From positions 1-40,379 of the IMG/VR virus record IMGVR_UViG_3300043436_003181: a DNA stretch of 40,379 bases. One strand, given 5' to 3'. Below are positions 25,744 to 34,374 of this stretch, in pieces (positions within the stretch are counted from its first letter, which is position 1; every line of letters starts with the position of its first letter). This DNA is from a virus. Position numbers and translations under genes: made by a program. Below the pieces are notes generated by a model. The model was not told the origin of the DNA. It saw only the letters and a program-made list of their open reading frames with translations, and did not search any database.

Positions 25744-27174
25744 TTAACCTAAAGTTTCAATCAAACTTGCACCAACACGAACATTCTTTACAACCCAACA
25801 CTTTGAAGGCACTTTGACAATAGGTGAACCAAAAAGCATGAGTAAGAAAGGCTTGCTAGTTTGAACTTCGGCAAGTGGGCGTCTAAAGAAATCAAGCAAC
25901 TTGGCAAATTCCATAATCTCAGAAGAATGTTGAACAAATACAATCTTATGACCGTTAGGGATGTTTTCATTGCGATCAACCCAAACAGTAGCACCGCCAA
26001 CATTTGCAGCAATTTCATCAATCAAGACGGCTTCACTTGCAGGACGATCAACAGGGGTTCTAAAAATCTTGAAATATACAGCATCAGATTGTTGTGCAAT
26101 GGTCAAAGTTACCTTTTCACCAGCCGCAACAGTCTTAGAAGCAGAGGTTACAGGGGCAGAATAACCACTGTTATTCATTGCTACAACCTTGTAGAAATAA
26201 TCACCCGCATCATTCGCAACAAATTGAGAGGCGGAATCACTAGCAACGACCGCAGAAGTCAAAGTAGGAGTTGCGGGGGCGCTTGTTGTACCACTTGCAG
26301 AGGTTGGAGCTTTTGCATTGTTTGATAAGAATGGGGCACTCTTAACAGGTACAGGGCCAACGGGTCCCATGATAGAAATTTCTTGAGTACCGTATGTAAT
26401 ACCTGAACTTTGAGTAAGTACTAATTGATCATGACGGCCAAATTGAACAGCAAACTTAATCAATTCACCATGAATGTCAGGGGTGACATAGATACAGTCA
26501 GGAGTACCATATAAAGGAGCAGAATAAAGTTTAGCTAAGATTTCTTGTAAAAGTCTTGGGGATGGACTTGCACCACGAGCATCAAAAACATTTGAACCAC
26601 TGTTATATGATTCGATTTGATGAATAATACCATCAAAATGTAATGAATTGTTGCTTTCTTTAGCATGGAACAAAGATTTCTCAAGTTTACCAAGTAAAGA
26701 CAATGTACCACGTTCAGTTTCTAAAGCGATCGCATTTTGATTAGCACCAATCAAGCCAACGAGTGTACCAACATCGGTGACTTCGCGTCTTTCAGCTAAA
26801 TACTTGATACGGATTGATTTTCTTTGATATTCAGAACGGTTTGTAGTACCGGCGGAACCTTCGCTAATGAATGGATCAAGGTCTAAACCATGAGAATTGA
26901 CAACAGCGTATTCATGAAGGGTATTAGTCACGGAAACTTTAGGCATTGCTGGCCATAATGCAAGTTGCTTCATGCTATAGGTTGCACTTGCTAAAATGTT
27001 TTCAATGCTTTGGGGAACTAATGGACTTAAAGAACCGGTATCACCGCCGGAAGTACCTGCGGGGGTTTGATAGCCAACAGTTGCGGATTTACGAAGTGCG
27101 CTATTTAATTCAGCTAAATCAGCGGCGGAAACAAGCCCGTTTGCTTGTGGAATGTTTAATGAATTGAAACTCAT
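25744..27174 (-). CDS. major capsid protein with Ig/FN3-like inserted domain
   Basis: The 476-aa product is the HK97-fold capsid subunit. The region before about 290 and that after about 400 (LLDFFRRPLAEVQTSKPFLLMLFG) are typical of phage major capsid proteins that form an E-loop and axial domain. Between them lies a beta-rich Thr/Ala/Ser stretch (about 290-390, with DAGDYFYKVVAMNNSGYSAP and VYFKIFRTP) of the FN3/Ig type, which in other phages decorates the capsid surface. The gene follows the scaffold-like gene by 15 bases and is followed by the terminator at 25658-25695, consistent with high expression. Confidence 0.85.
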   Translation of the reverse strand: MSFNSLNIPQANGLVSAADLAELNSALRKSATVGYQTPAGTSGGDTGSLSPLVPQSIENILASATYSMKQLALWPAMPKVSVTNTLHEYAVVNSHGLDLDPFISEGSAGTTNRSEYQRKSIRIKYLAERREVTDVGTLVGLIGANQNAIALETERGTLSLLGKLEKSLFHAKESNNSLHFDGIIHQIESYNSGSNVFDARGASPSPRLLQEILAKLYSAPLYGTPDCIYVTPDIHGELIKFAVQFGRHDQLVLTQSSGITYGTQEISIMGPVGPVPVKSAPFLSNNAKAPTSASGTTSAPATPTLTSAVVASDSASQFVANDAGDYFYKVVAMNNSGYSAPVTSASKTVAAGEKVTLTIAQQSDAVYFKIFRTPVDRPASEAVLIDEIAANVGGATVWVDRNENIPNGHKIVFVQHSSEIMEFAKLLDFFRRPLAEVQTSKPFLLMLFGSPIVKVPSKCWVVKNVRVGASLIETLG

Positions 27175-27189
27175 GTTTACTCTCTTTAC

Positions 27190-27888
27190 TTATTTACTCA
27201 TGTTAATGTTGTATTCAGCGATGATGTCTTGAGGATTGACGCCCGCGCTTAAGCGTGAAATTGCGCTTGTCAATTCAGCTTTTCTTGACCAATCATTTTC
27301 ATTCTTAACCAATGACAAAGCCTTGTTCATAACATCTTGGGTTGTGAATGCAGGGGTCTTGGGTTGTTCGATATATGGAATCTTATTGAAATTGATTGAG
27401 GTAGGCGCAACAGGTTCAAGCAATGCACGACTCAAAGACTTTTCCATTTGTTGCATTTTCCCATTACCATTATCTTTCATGGCTTTGAGTTCTTTTGTAC
27501 ATGATTCAACGGCTTTCATCATTGCCTTATATTGTTTATCCATTGCGTCAAGAATGGCATCTGTACCTTTTGCCATTTCTTTCATGGCTTTTTCCATCTT
27601 GTCATCATCTTCATCTTCTTCGTCTTCATCTTCATCGTCATAAGATGAACCATCTTCGGATGATGAACCATCTTCATCGCCCTTTTCAAACAAAGAACCT
27701 TGAGTTTTGGCTTTCTTGGATTTCATTTGATCTTGTTCGTTCATCTTCATCGCCTTAGATAAACCATCAAGGGCATTTGTTAAATCGTCAACATTGACCG
27801 ATTCGGGATTAAAATCTTGAGCAATGCTAAGAGCATCAGCCTCAGACATACCTTTATTCATAAGGTGTTTAATTAGATCGTTATTCAT
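27190..27888 (-). CDS. capsid scaffolding protein
   Basis: This 232-aa protein, read from ATG 27888 because TAGGAG lies eight bases upstream, is highly helical and acidic. A run of Asp/Glu/Ser (about 80-115) separates two helical parts, and KALKEM-type amphipathic helices with many Met and Lys follow. It sits between the protease and the capsid gene, where scaffolds lie. A longer frame reaching 27939 exists but has no ribosome site. It would be cut away by the protease after assembly. Confidence 0.7.
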   Translation of the reverse strand: MNNDLIKHLMNKGMSEADALSIAQDFNPESVNVDDLTNALDGLSKAMKMNEQDQMKSKKAKTQGSLFEKGDEDGSSSEDGSSYDDEDEDEEDEDDDKMEKAMKEMAKGTDAILDAMDKQYKAMMKAVESCTKELKAMKDNGNGKMQQMEKSLSRALLEPVAPTSINFNKIPYIEQPKTPAFTTQDVMNKALSLVKNENDWSRKAELTSAISRLSAGVNPQDIIAEYNINMSK

Positions 27889-27944
27889 CGTATTTTCTCC
27901 TATATAGATCATTGTTTGAGAGATCAAAGTATTTTTCAAACTTT

Positions 27945-28970
27945 TTACTCATAATCTCTTAGTTTTTCTTGACTTTTGTTTTTTGCTGATTCCATGATCA
28001 ACTTCATCAATCGTTCAAGTTCTTCGTTGGTATAGTCACTAAAATGTTCTTTTAGCTTGGTTTTCAAGGCTTCTTTACTAATCATTCTTTTTTCCTTAGG
28101 TGTCTTTTTATCTGTGTTTCCATACGTTGCATTAGAAACTTTTTGTTCAAGTGATTGCTCCACTAATGCACTCATAGAGGCGTCCGCGTCCGGAATTGTT
28201 GCCTCTTGATAGCCTATACTCATTGATTTTGCAATAACTTCTAAATTTGTATTGGGGTTGACTGGGTGCGATGTGATAGCAACATTGATCACATTCGCTT
28301 TGAGTACCTTCTTAGGTTGGATTGGGTCGCGCAGGGTGATCTTGCCCTCAATAGAGAAACCAAGACACCGCTCCCCACCCGCCTTTTGCATTGCCACCGC
28401 TGTATCATAGCATTCTTTAGCAAGGGGTTTAGATAGGTAAAGTTTGCCCTCTACACGGGTCTTGTGATCATCCACCTTTTCAATCTTTGTAGGGTGACCT
28501 AGTACCGCTTCAGGGCCGGGGCGGTGTTCATGATTGAACCACCCATTTTTTAGGAAATATGACCAATCAAGCCCGCTTTGATTAATCTTTTCCCCCTCAA
28601 AGTCCATGTCATCCGTTGATACGATCCCCGCAATCATGCCCACACTGTCATCCATAATATCCTGTTCATCGTCCTTTTTAGCTTTGGATAATGTAGTGAA
28701 TGGAATCCAAGTAGCGAAGTAATTACCCTTCTCAAGTTGGGCTTCTTCTACTTCATCTTTGAAATCATGATCTTTCAACCACTGTTTAAATTCGGATGGT
28801 GACATATCATCTTTGTTTGCTCGAATACTTTGAATCTCAGTTTTCCCCTTGTCATCAATACCTAATATTACAGATACGCCCTTGGGAAACCCTTTAGGTT
28901 GGTAGCGCCTGAACTCTTTGTATTGTTGGGGGTCTGTTTGTCTTGATGCGTGTTCATTCTTAAATGGCAT
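27945..28970 (-). CDS. prohead maturation protease
   Basis: The 341-aa protein has a serine-protease pattern of phage prohead proteases: NHEHR (147-150) with candidate catalytic His, a beta stretch RVEGKLYLSKPLA, and GFSIEG with Ser206. The N-terminus (about 1-105) is a separate domain also known from XkdF-like proteins. Upstream of the scaffold and capsid genes, it would trim scaffold, capsid and possibly the leader peptides of the virion proteins A1-A4. Start codon follows AAGGG. Confidence 0.8.
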   Translation of the reverse strand: MPFKNEHASRQTDPQQYKEFRRYQPKGFPKGVSVILGIDDKGKTEIQSIRANKDDMSPSEFKQWLKDHDFKDEVEEAQLEKGNYFATWIPFTTLSKAKKDDEQDIMDDSVGMIAGIVSTDDMDFEGEKINQSGLDWSYFLKNGWFNHEHRPGPEAVLGHPTKIEKVDDHKTRVEGKLYLSKPLAKECYDTAVAMQKAGGERCLGFSIEGKITLRDPIQPKKVLKANVINVAITSHPVNPNTNLEVIAKSMSIGYQEATIPDADASMSALVEQSLEQKVSNATYGNTDKKTPKEKRMISKEALKTKLKEHFSDYTNEELERLMKLIMESAKNKSQEKLRDYE

Positions 28971-29056
28971 TTCTTAACCCTTGTTCATTGTTATATATTT
29001 GCATTTTACAAAGTTAAGAAGTTCCATGCTTATTTTATTTCTTAGTAAGCAATGAT

Positions 29057-30088
29057 TTAGTTACTAAGTTTTGCCATCTCTTCATCAAACGCCTTTTGAA
29101 GATCTAATCTCAACATTTTCCAAATATGTAAATCTAAGTTCTTCATTGGTTTTTCTTGAGCTACCTTATTCAATATTTCTTTTAAAACTTGATTTTGAAA
29201 TGACGGTGTAAAAACTTTATCATAAATAGTCTTATAGAATCCCGATTGTAAACGACTTTTTCCAAGTTCTCCATATTTTGATCTAATCTTATTTTCTTGT
29301 GTTCTAATTATATTCTTATTTTGTTGTTCAAGTTCTTCAAACCAAGTATCAGTATTCATTATTTCATGAAAAATACTGGGATTCATAGAGTTGTTAATCA
29401 TCTCATCAGTAATATCGATCGGCTTTTTTTCAAATAAACTATCTTTCTTTTCGTGCATGAAATCTTTTGCAACTTTCAAAAACCCGTCCATACCAATCGC
29501 GCCTCCATTATCTTCGTGTTTAATCTTTTTAGTATCATTAAAAAGTTGTTTAAACGCAGATTGAATCTTTGTTATTGGCGCGTCTGATTTCTGTGTTTCC
29601 TCTTTCTTAGCGGTGAGTTCATCAAGGTTCTTTACTCTCTGTTCAAGTGTATCAAGTGTTGCTTGCTTAACCTTAGTCCCCCGCTCTTTGCCTGCCTTGA
29701 AGTCTTGTAATTGCTTGGTAGCTTTTTCTTTTGCGCTTTGAATACTTGAAGCATGTTCACCATGTACTAAGGCTTGAAACTGTTTCTTTGTCATAGTTTC
29801 CTCAGTACCTTTTTTAGCGCCGTCATCATATTTTACAGTAACTTTATCCCCGTCCACTTTTGTAATATGTGCATGGTATCTTGTTTTTCCATGCTCGCCA
29901 AATGCAAAAGAAGCGCCTTGAACAAGTTCGCTTTCATGTGCTACGCCTTGACCATGCCCCTCTTGACCGGCATAGAAATAAACATACTTGGTTTTCCCTG
30001 TCTTGGTTACCCCTTTAGGGATTCTACGAACATATTTATGTCCCATCGCCTTTAATAGGCTGTCAATGATATATGAGTATCTAAACAT
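29057..30088 (-). CDS. paralog A1: leader, shared delivery domain, variable helical tip
   Basis: A 343-aa protein, started at ATG 30088 (AGGA eight bases upstream; the GTG six codons earlier lacks a site). It opens with MFRYSxIIDSLLKAM, then HKYVRRIPKGVTKTGKTKYV and YFYAGQEGHG, an SH3-like beta stretch (about 65-105) and a coiled coil (about 110-165). These parts are nearly identical in A2 and A3. The C-terminal half is helical and not recognised. It lies between the MuF-A2 pair and the protease. The role is inferred: a virion-packaged protein with a private tip. Confidence 0.65.
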   Translation of the reverse strand: MFRYSYIIDSLLKAMGHKYVRRIPKGVTKTGKTKYVYFYAGQEGHGQGVAHESELVQGASFAFGEHGKTRYHAHITKVDGDKVTVKYDDGAKKGTEETMTKKQFQALVHGEHASSIQSAKEKATKQLQDFKAGKERGTKVKQATLDTLEQRVKNLDELTAKKEETQKSDAPITKIQSAFKQLFNDTKKIKHEDNGGAIGMDGFLKVAKDFMHEKKDSLFEKKPIDITDEMINNSMNPSIFHEIMNTDTWFEELEQQNKNIIRTQENKIRSKYGELGKSRLQSGFYKTIYDKVFTPSFQNQVLKEILNKVAQEKPMKNLDLHIWKMLRLDLQKAFDEEMAKLSN

Positions 30089-30173
30089 CTTTTTAATCCT
30101 GTTCACTGTGTTTCTTTGTATACTCTGAATTATATTTACTCGTTACTTTTTATCTATGATTTCTTAGTTTCTA
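30086..30173 (-). repeat. vestige of MuF gene 3' end and leader between A2 and A1
   Basis: This stretch aligns without gaps, with about eight substitutions, to 31992-32079. It keeps the last codons of the MuF gene (Thr-Lys-Lys-Ser-stop) although MuF itself ends at 32060, and then the same spacer and A-type start. It shows the region was duplicated together with the upstream gene's tail. Confidence 0.8.
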
Positions 30174-31994
30174 TGCCCCAAAGCCTCCTATATGTCTTTT
30201 TAACAATGCTAAAAATTCCGTTCTCATTGGTTCATCTTTGTAGTTCGGATCACAGACAGCCCCCATCATCTCGCTAAAGCATTCCTCCATATTTGTTTGT
30301 GCATAGGTTGTAGGCAATAAAGAACGCTTTTCATTAAATGATTCTTGTATGTCCTGTATTGTACCTTGTATAGAAATGCGCATGAAATCCCCATTAAGCA
30401 AAGGAACTTGTAATTCGGATGTTCCTTTAACATTATCTGTACTAATGATCATACTATCCCCAAGGGCGTCAAAGTTAATTTTAGATATAGCAACTTTACT
30501 TGTGCCTCGTGATTGATTGTTTCTTATAATATTAGCTTCAAATTCATTGGTAAAAAGTCTGGCATCTGGTGAACGCAACATAGCATTTAATAGTTTTGTT
30601 GAATCAGAATCAAAGAAGGTAAATTCTTTTATAGGGCGATTAAGAAGAGATTCGGGGGCGCGTTTTTTGTTTGCATAGTCAACAAAGAATTGTCGTATAT
30701 CATTATCAAAAGCATTGCTTTTTTGCTCTAACAGTGATGTTGAAAAACGATGCGCAATTTCATGTATTGCAACGGCCTTATGATAATTTACTTGAAGTTG
30801 TTTTTTTACCTTTTTAGGGATAATAGGATATTGATCAAAATGATCTTCTGTATTTAAATAGATAACATCCGCAGAATGATACACTGTATCAAGTGTTGTT
30901 GTTAAATTATGCACTTCATGCGACGGTGTACCTGAAGCAAAAAAACCTTGCGCTTGTTTGTCAATCCCACTTTTTTCTGTGATTTGAGTAAAAATTATAT
31001 TGCCATATATAATTTTGGCAAGTTCTGGATCAGTTTTAATCATTGCCTCTTGTGCTTGTTTAATTGCCTCAATATGTATTTCTCTTTTGTTTTTTTGTGC
31101 GGTGGTTTGTTTTACTAAATCAGCATGAATCACGTCCAAACGACCTATTTTTTCATTTTTCTCTTGGGGTGCATAAGGTAATTTTTGCCAAAGGTCTGAA
31201 AGTGCTGTAATTACAGTAGAAATATGTTCTGGCGTTGTGGGGTTTCCATCATCGTTATATGCAATTCTACTAGCTGTTATCAATGTAATTAAAGAACTTT
31301 TAGGTATTTCTGAGATGTCTTTATACTTAAAAATCGCTGTGGTTATATTTTGTAACATATCCCACATAAGGCCATTGTTTGTACGATCCTTTAATAGCGC
31401 AGTAGTAATTTGCCTTCGTTTCAACATATCAAAAAGTTTATTTTGACCCTCAAATAACCTTCGTTCTCGTTCACTCATCCAAGGGGCTTCGATTGGGGCG
31501 GGCTGGTCAATGTGACTGACTAAATCTTTTAAATTTGCCACCCTTTGCGCAAGTCTATCAAGTGTTGATTGCGTAACCTTAACGCCCTTTTCTTTGCCCG
31601 CTTGGAAATCTTTTAATTGCTTATCCGCTTTAGCTTGCGCCTCTTTAATACCTGTTGCATGTTCACCATGTACTAAGGTTTGAAATTGTTTCTTTGTCAT
31701 GGTTTCCTCAGTACCTTTTTTAGCACCATCATCATATTTTACTGTAATCTTATCCCCGTCTACTTTTGTAATATGTGCATGGTATCTTGTCTTTCCTACT
31801 TCACCAAAAGCAAAAGAAGCACCCTCGACAAGTTCGCTTTCGTGAGCAATGCCCCGCCCGTGTCCCTCTTGACCTGCATAGAAGTACATGTATTTTGTTT
31901 TCCCTGTCTTGGTTACTCCCTTGGGAACGCGTCTAATATATTTATGAGTCATTGCTTTGAGCAATGTATCTAAGAATGATGAGTATCTAAACAT
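30171..31994 (-). CDS. paralog A2: delivery domain plus zinc metallopeptidase-like tip
   Basis: A 607-aa protein, started at ATG 31994 with AGGA nine bases upstream. Residues 1-150 repeat the leader, KYIRRVPKGVTKTGKTKY motif, SH3-like stretch and coiled coil of A1 and A3. The tip has HEIAH at 411-415 and an EECFSEMMG motif at about 571-579, a plausible third ligand, matching gluzincin-type metallopeptidases of phage and secreted effectors. The region between is helical with a small beta patch. It follows the MuF-like gene and precedes A1. A packaged or ejected protease is the best guess. Confidence 0.7.
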   Translation of the reverse strand: MFRYSSFLDTLLKAMTHKYIRRVPKGVTKTGKTKYMYFYAGQEGHGRGIAHESELVEGASFAFGEVGKTRYHAHITKVDGDKITVKYDDGAKKGTEETMTKKQFQTLVHGEHATGIKEAQAKADKQLKDFQAGKEKGVKVTQSTLDRLAQRVANLKDLVSHIDQPAPIEAPWMSERERRLFEGQNKLFDMLKRRQITTALLKDRTNNGLMWDMLQNITTAIFKYKDISEIPKSSLITLITASRIAYNDDGNPTTPEHISTVITALSDLWQKLPYAPQEKNEKIGRLDVIHADLVKQTTAQKNKREIHIEAIKQAQEAMIKTDPELAKIIYGNIIFTQITEKSGIDKQAQGFFASGTPSHEVHNLTTTLDTVYHSADVIYLNTEDHFDQYPIIPKKVKKQLQVNYHKAVAIHEIAHRFSTSLLEQKSNAFDNDIRQFFVDYANKKRAPESLLNRPIKEFTFFDSDSTKLLNAMLRSPDARLFTNEFEANIIRNNQSRGTSKVAISKINFDALGDSMIISTDNVKGTSELQVPLLNGDFMRISIQGTIQDIQESFNEKRSLLPTTYAQTNMEECFSEMMGAVCDPNYKDEPMRTEFLALLKRHIGGFGA

Positions 31995-32079
31995 CTTTTT
32001 AATCCTGTTCACTGTGTTTCTTTGTATACTTTGAATTATATTAAATTGTTACTTTTTAACTATGATTTCTTAGTTTCTA
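31992..32079 (-). repeat. intact MuF 3' end and A2 leader (parent copy of 30086-30173)
   Basis: This is the MuF gene's last codons, the spacer and the first bases of A2. The near-identical copy at 30086-30173 lies between A2 and A1. Confidence 0.8.
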
Positions 32080-33532
32080 AGTATTTCGCCCATAAGTCTT
32101 TATCTGCTGTTTTCTGTGTTTTCCCACCGGTTAAGAATGAGTAAACGCGCGCCCTTGCCCATGCGATTTGAGTCGCCCCCGGTCTATGCCCAACGCTCCA
32201 CGCCTCCGCCCCTCGCTTGTGAACCTCTGCAATAATTGATCTTGGTACACCTGAAATCTTTGACGCAACGCTTATAAACTCCTCTGTTGTGTTTGTCTTT
32301 GTTGCTTCTCTAACTTTGCTCGCTAGTTCTGTTCTAGTATACTTTGAGGGCTTTGTTTTGGCGTCTTTATCGCCTGTCATAGGCGCATAGGTTCTTTTCT
32401 CTTCCCCTCCCTTTACTCGTTGCCTAATCTCTTGCTTGCGTGCTTGCTTATCACTCTCAGATAACCCCGATAAATATTTACTTGGTACTTTAAGGGCTTT
32501 GTTAATAGGTGTTTCCCTAACTCTTCGGATTCGTCCGTCCCTTGTTGCATAGAAGCCTTTGGGAACTGGTATAGTATCACAACGGCAATTAGGATGAACG
32601 GGGAAAAGCGTGGCTTTGTGTTCCCCTTTTGGCTTGCCAACATTCGTACCATTTTGTGCAAGCTCAGAAGGATCAAAAATGATTAGGTTGCCATCTCCAC
32701 CAACGAATAAAGACAAGCAAGTTTCACAAGCGTTTGAATCTGGTACTCTTGCCACTAGATCATCGTTTTGCATGGCATCAATGAACCGCCCTTCATTGTG
32801 ACTTGCTTGTAATTCAGTTTGTGCGATTCTTTCCCAATTGTGAGAATAGTACTTTGTTATATCTGCAAGCCTAGAAGCTAAGACTTTTGCATCTCTTGAA
32901 CCTATGAACTCATTCGCTGTTTCATTGCGAATTGTTTCAAGCATGTAATTTCTTTGGGCGGGGTTAACTTCCTCACTAATCTGCTCACCTTGCCACCCTT
33001 CTGCAATGACTTTGCTTAAATCCTCGTCTAGTTTGTTGCCTAGTCCTCTTGCATATGATCCCGCCCTTGTGATAGCGGACACATAAGCACCCTTTTCAGC
33101 GGGTGACATCCAAGCGGGTATCTTTTGGGGCGGGCTTAAGTCTGTTACTTGGTTGATTGGGGGCGTGGGCATTTGTGACATACCAACAGGGGCGGACTTG
33201 CCTATCATGCGTTCAAGTTCTCTTTTTACGGGGGTTCTCCATTCATTGATCGACCATGTTCGCATATTTGCTTTTGTATCATGATCCACGCTATCAAATA
33301 TTCTCCCCGCAACTTGTAGGAATGTGAACGGGTCAACGCCCTCAATCTGTAAACCTTGATCTTGTAAATCAATCAAACCACGATCATATAAATCTTTAAT
33401 TCTTTGGGCATCTAGGCCGCTATTTTCCACGCCAAGCAATTGAACTAAAAAAACATCATGCTGCTCTCTTACCTGTTCACTTGCGTTCTTGATTAACTCG
33501 TCTTTAAGCATGCTCATACTCTCTTTGTGCAT
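32060..33532 (-). CDS. MuF-like minor head protein with DUF5824-type C-terminus
   Basis: The 490-aa protein has a helical N-terminus and a MuF-like core (about 200-320): WERIAQTELQASHNEGRF, CETC, then HPNCRCDTIPV with conserved cysteines. The C-terminal ~90 residues (EVHKRGAEAWSVGHRPGAT, then ARVYSFLTGGKT and TADKDLW) look like the DUF5824 domain seen at the end of phage head proteins. MuF proteins bind the portal inside the head and often carry variable effectors. Here the effectors are separate genes beside it. An alternative start at 33517 behind AAAGAGAG is possible. A terminator lies upstream, so it needs its own promoter. Confidence 0.85.
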   Translation of the reverse strand: MHKESMSMLKDELIKNASEQVREQHDVFLVQLLGVENSGLDAQRIKDLYDRGLIDLQDQGLQIEGVDPFTFLQVAGRIFDSVDHDTKANMRTWSINEWRTPVKRELERMIGKSAPVGMSQMPTPPINQVTDLSPPQKIPAWMSPAEKGAYVSAITRAGSYARGLGNKLDEDLSKVIAEGWQGEQISEEVNPAQRNYMLETIRNETANEFIGSRDAKVLASRLADITKYYSHNWERIAQTELQASHNEGRFIDAMQNDDLVARVPDSNACETCLSLFVGGDGNLIIFDPSELAQNGTNVGKPKGEHKATLFPVHPNCRCDTIPVPKGFYATRDGRIRRVRETPINKALKVPSKYLSGLSESDKQARKQEIRQRVKGGEEKRTYAPMTGDKDAKTKPSKYTRTELASKVREATKTNTTEEFISVASKISGVPRSIIAEVHKRGAEAWSVGHRPGATQIAWARARVYSFLTGGKTQKTADKDLWAKYLETKKS

Positions 33533-33545
33533 ATTTCCTATGGTA

Positions 33546-33561
33546 TATTATGCACATAATA
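33546..33561. repeat. 7-bp inverted repeat before the MuF gene
   Basis: TATTATG and CATAATA are perfect complements around a 2-bp centre, a short palindrome about 14 bases ahead of the MuF start. It could bind a regulator or lie in the promoter; no clear -35/-10 pair can be placed. Confidence 0.35.
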
Positions 33562-33583
33562 CACGATTTAGAGAGTACAAATG

Positions 33584-33612
33584 AAAAAAGGGGCAATTAA
33601 GCCCCTCTTTTA
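33584..33612 (-). terminator. bidirectional intrinsic terminator ending the 118-aa unit
   Basis: GGGGC (33590-33594) and GCCCC (33601-33605) form a hairpin with a six-base loop, flanked by A- and T-runs on both sides. On the minus strand GCCCC is followed by TTTTTTC. It lies about 40 bases past the stop of the 118-aa gene and closes that unit. Confidence 0.85.
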
Positions 33613-33647
33613 TTGGTTTGTGTGTGCGCGCTTGGTTGATTGCTTAA

Positions 33648-34004
33648 TTATTCTGCAATTGCTACATGTTCTTTGCACCAACCTAAAATGTCAATGTCTT
33701 GTTCTTCTGTCACCTTAGCAAAGAAGTAGGAAACACCATTTTGACCGTGTCCACTCTTTACTTCGTCTTTGCCATCAAACGCATTGAAAACCAATTCTGT
33801 TGATCCGTGCTTTGATTTCAAAGTGATCACAAGTTCATCATGCGCCAAGTCATCCGACCATTTACGATTTACGAGTCTTGCGCTGCCTGCATTGTGTCTT
33901 GTGTGTTCAATGGATACAACTGTTACATGTCGATTGAGAGCGGTGATTCTCTTGCCTTGTGCTTGTGTGAAAGTATCTTGGATTTGTTGTAATAAAGCGT
34001 TCAT
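33648..34004 (-). CDS. 118-aa protein in a self-contained transcription unit
   Basis: The product is not recognised. It is a mixed alpha-beta protein with several His (HVTVVSIEHTRHNAG) and a beta-rich second half (ELVITLKSKHGSTELVFNAF). The gene has its own dyad-covered promoter (34044-34084) and its own terminator (33584-33612), although it lies in the middle of the head operon and reads the same way. AAAGGA precedes the ATG. This layout is that of a moron gene expressed independently, perhaps early or in lysogeny. Confidence 0.75.
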   Translation of the reverse strand: MNALLQQIQDTFTQAQGKRITALNRHVTVVSIEHTRHNAGSARLVNRKWSDDLAHDELVITLKSKHGSTELVFNAFDGKDEVKSGHGQNGVSYFFAKVTEEQDIDILGWCKEHVAIAE

Positions 34005-34043
34005 TTTTGCTTTGTCCTTTGTTGGTTGGTTAAGGTACTTTTA

Positions 34044-34084
34044 TTAATAATATAAAGTTTTCAATTTGTCAAGAGATTTTACAA
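34044..34084 (-). promoter_or_regulatory. promoter with operator dyad (copy 4) for the 118-aa gene
   Basis: On the minus strand TTGACA (34067-34072) and TATTAA (34044-34049) are 17 bases apart. The dyad TTGTCAA-N5-TTTACAA covers 34066-34084. The arrangement matches copies 1-3. Confidence 0.75.
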
Positions 34085-34128
34085 ATAATTTAAAATATTT
34101 TTATGTGCTACCTAAGTTGCTAATTTAC

Positions 34129-34374
34129 TTATTCTTTTGTGCTTTGTTTAATGATGTTTGTGCTTAGTGTCTTTAATCTTTGTTCATATAGATCAACCAT
34201 CTTGGCGCTTAGATCGTCAATAAGCTGGATTTCTCCACCTCTTAGACCCTTGCTTAAGTTGTCTTTGAATACGGATTTAGCGATCTTGTCAGCGTGTGCA
34301 ATGATATGATTTTCTAAAGTGCTTTGATTGAATTTACTAAGCTCTTCAGAACTGAGTTCTAAGTTAATTTTCAT
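34129..34374 (-). CDS. 81-aa helical protein
   Basis: A small, charged, helix-rich protein (LSSEELSKFNQSTLENHIIAH) with no recognised domain. Its ATG overlaps the end of the upstream 265-aa gene by 11 bp as AATGAAAATTAA, so the two are coupled. It lies between the paralog array and the 118-aa unit. Confidence 0.6.
   Translation of the reverse strand: MKINLELSSEELSKFNQSTLENHIIAHADKIAKSVFKDNLSKGLRGGEIQLIDDLSAKMVDLYEQRLKTLSTNIIKQSTKE

Noticed and set aside
27236-27643. Plus-strand 135-codon frame over the scaffold gene
   Set aside because: Its Ser run is the mirror of the acidic Asp/Glu run of the scaffold; a composition effect.
28971-29068. 8-bp inverted repeat CTTAGTAA/TTACTAAG as a terminator of A1
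   Set aside because: It overlaps the A1 stop codon and has no U-run; AT-rich and short enough to be chance.
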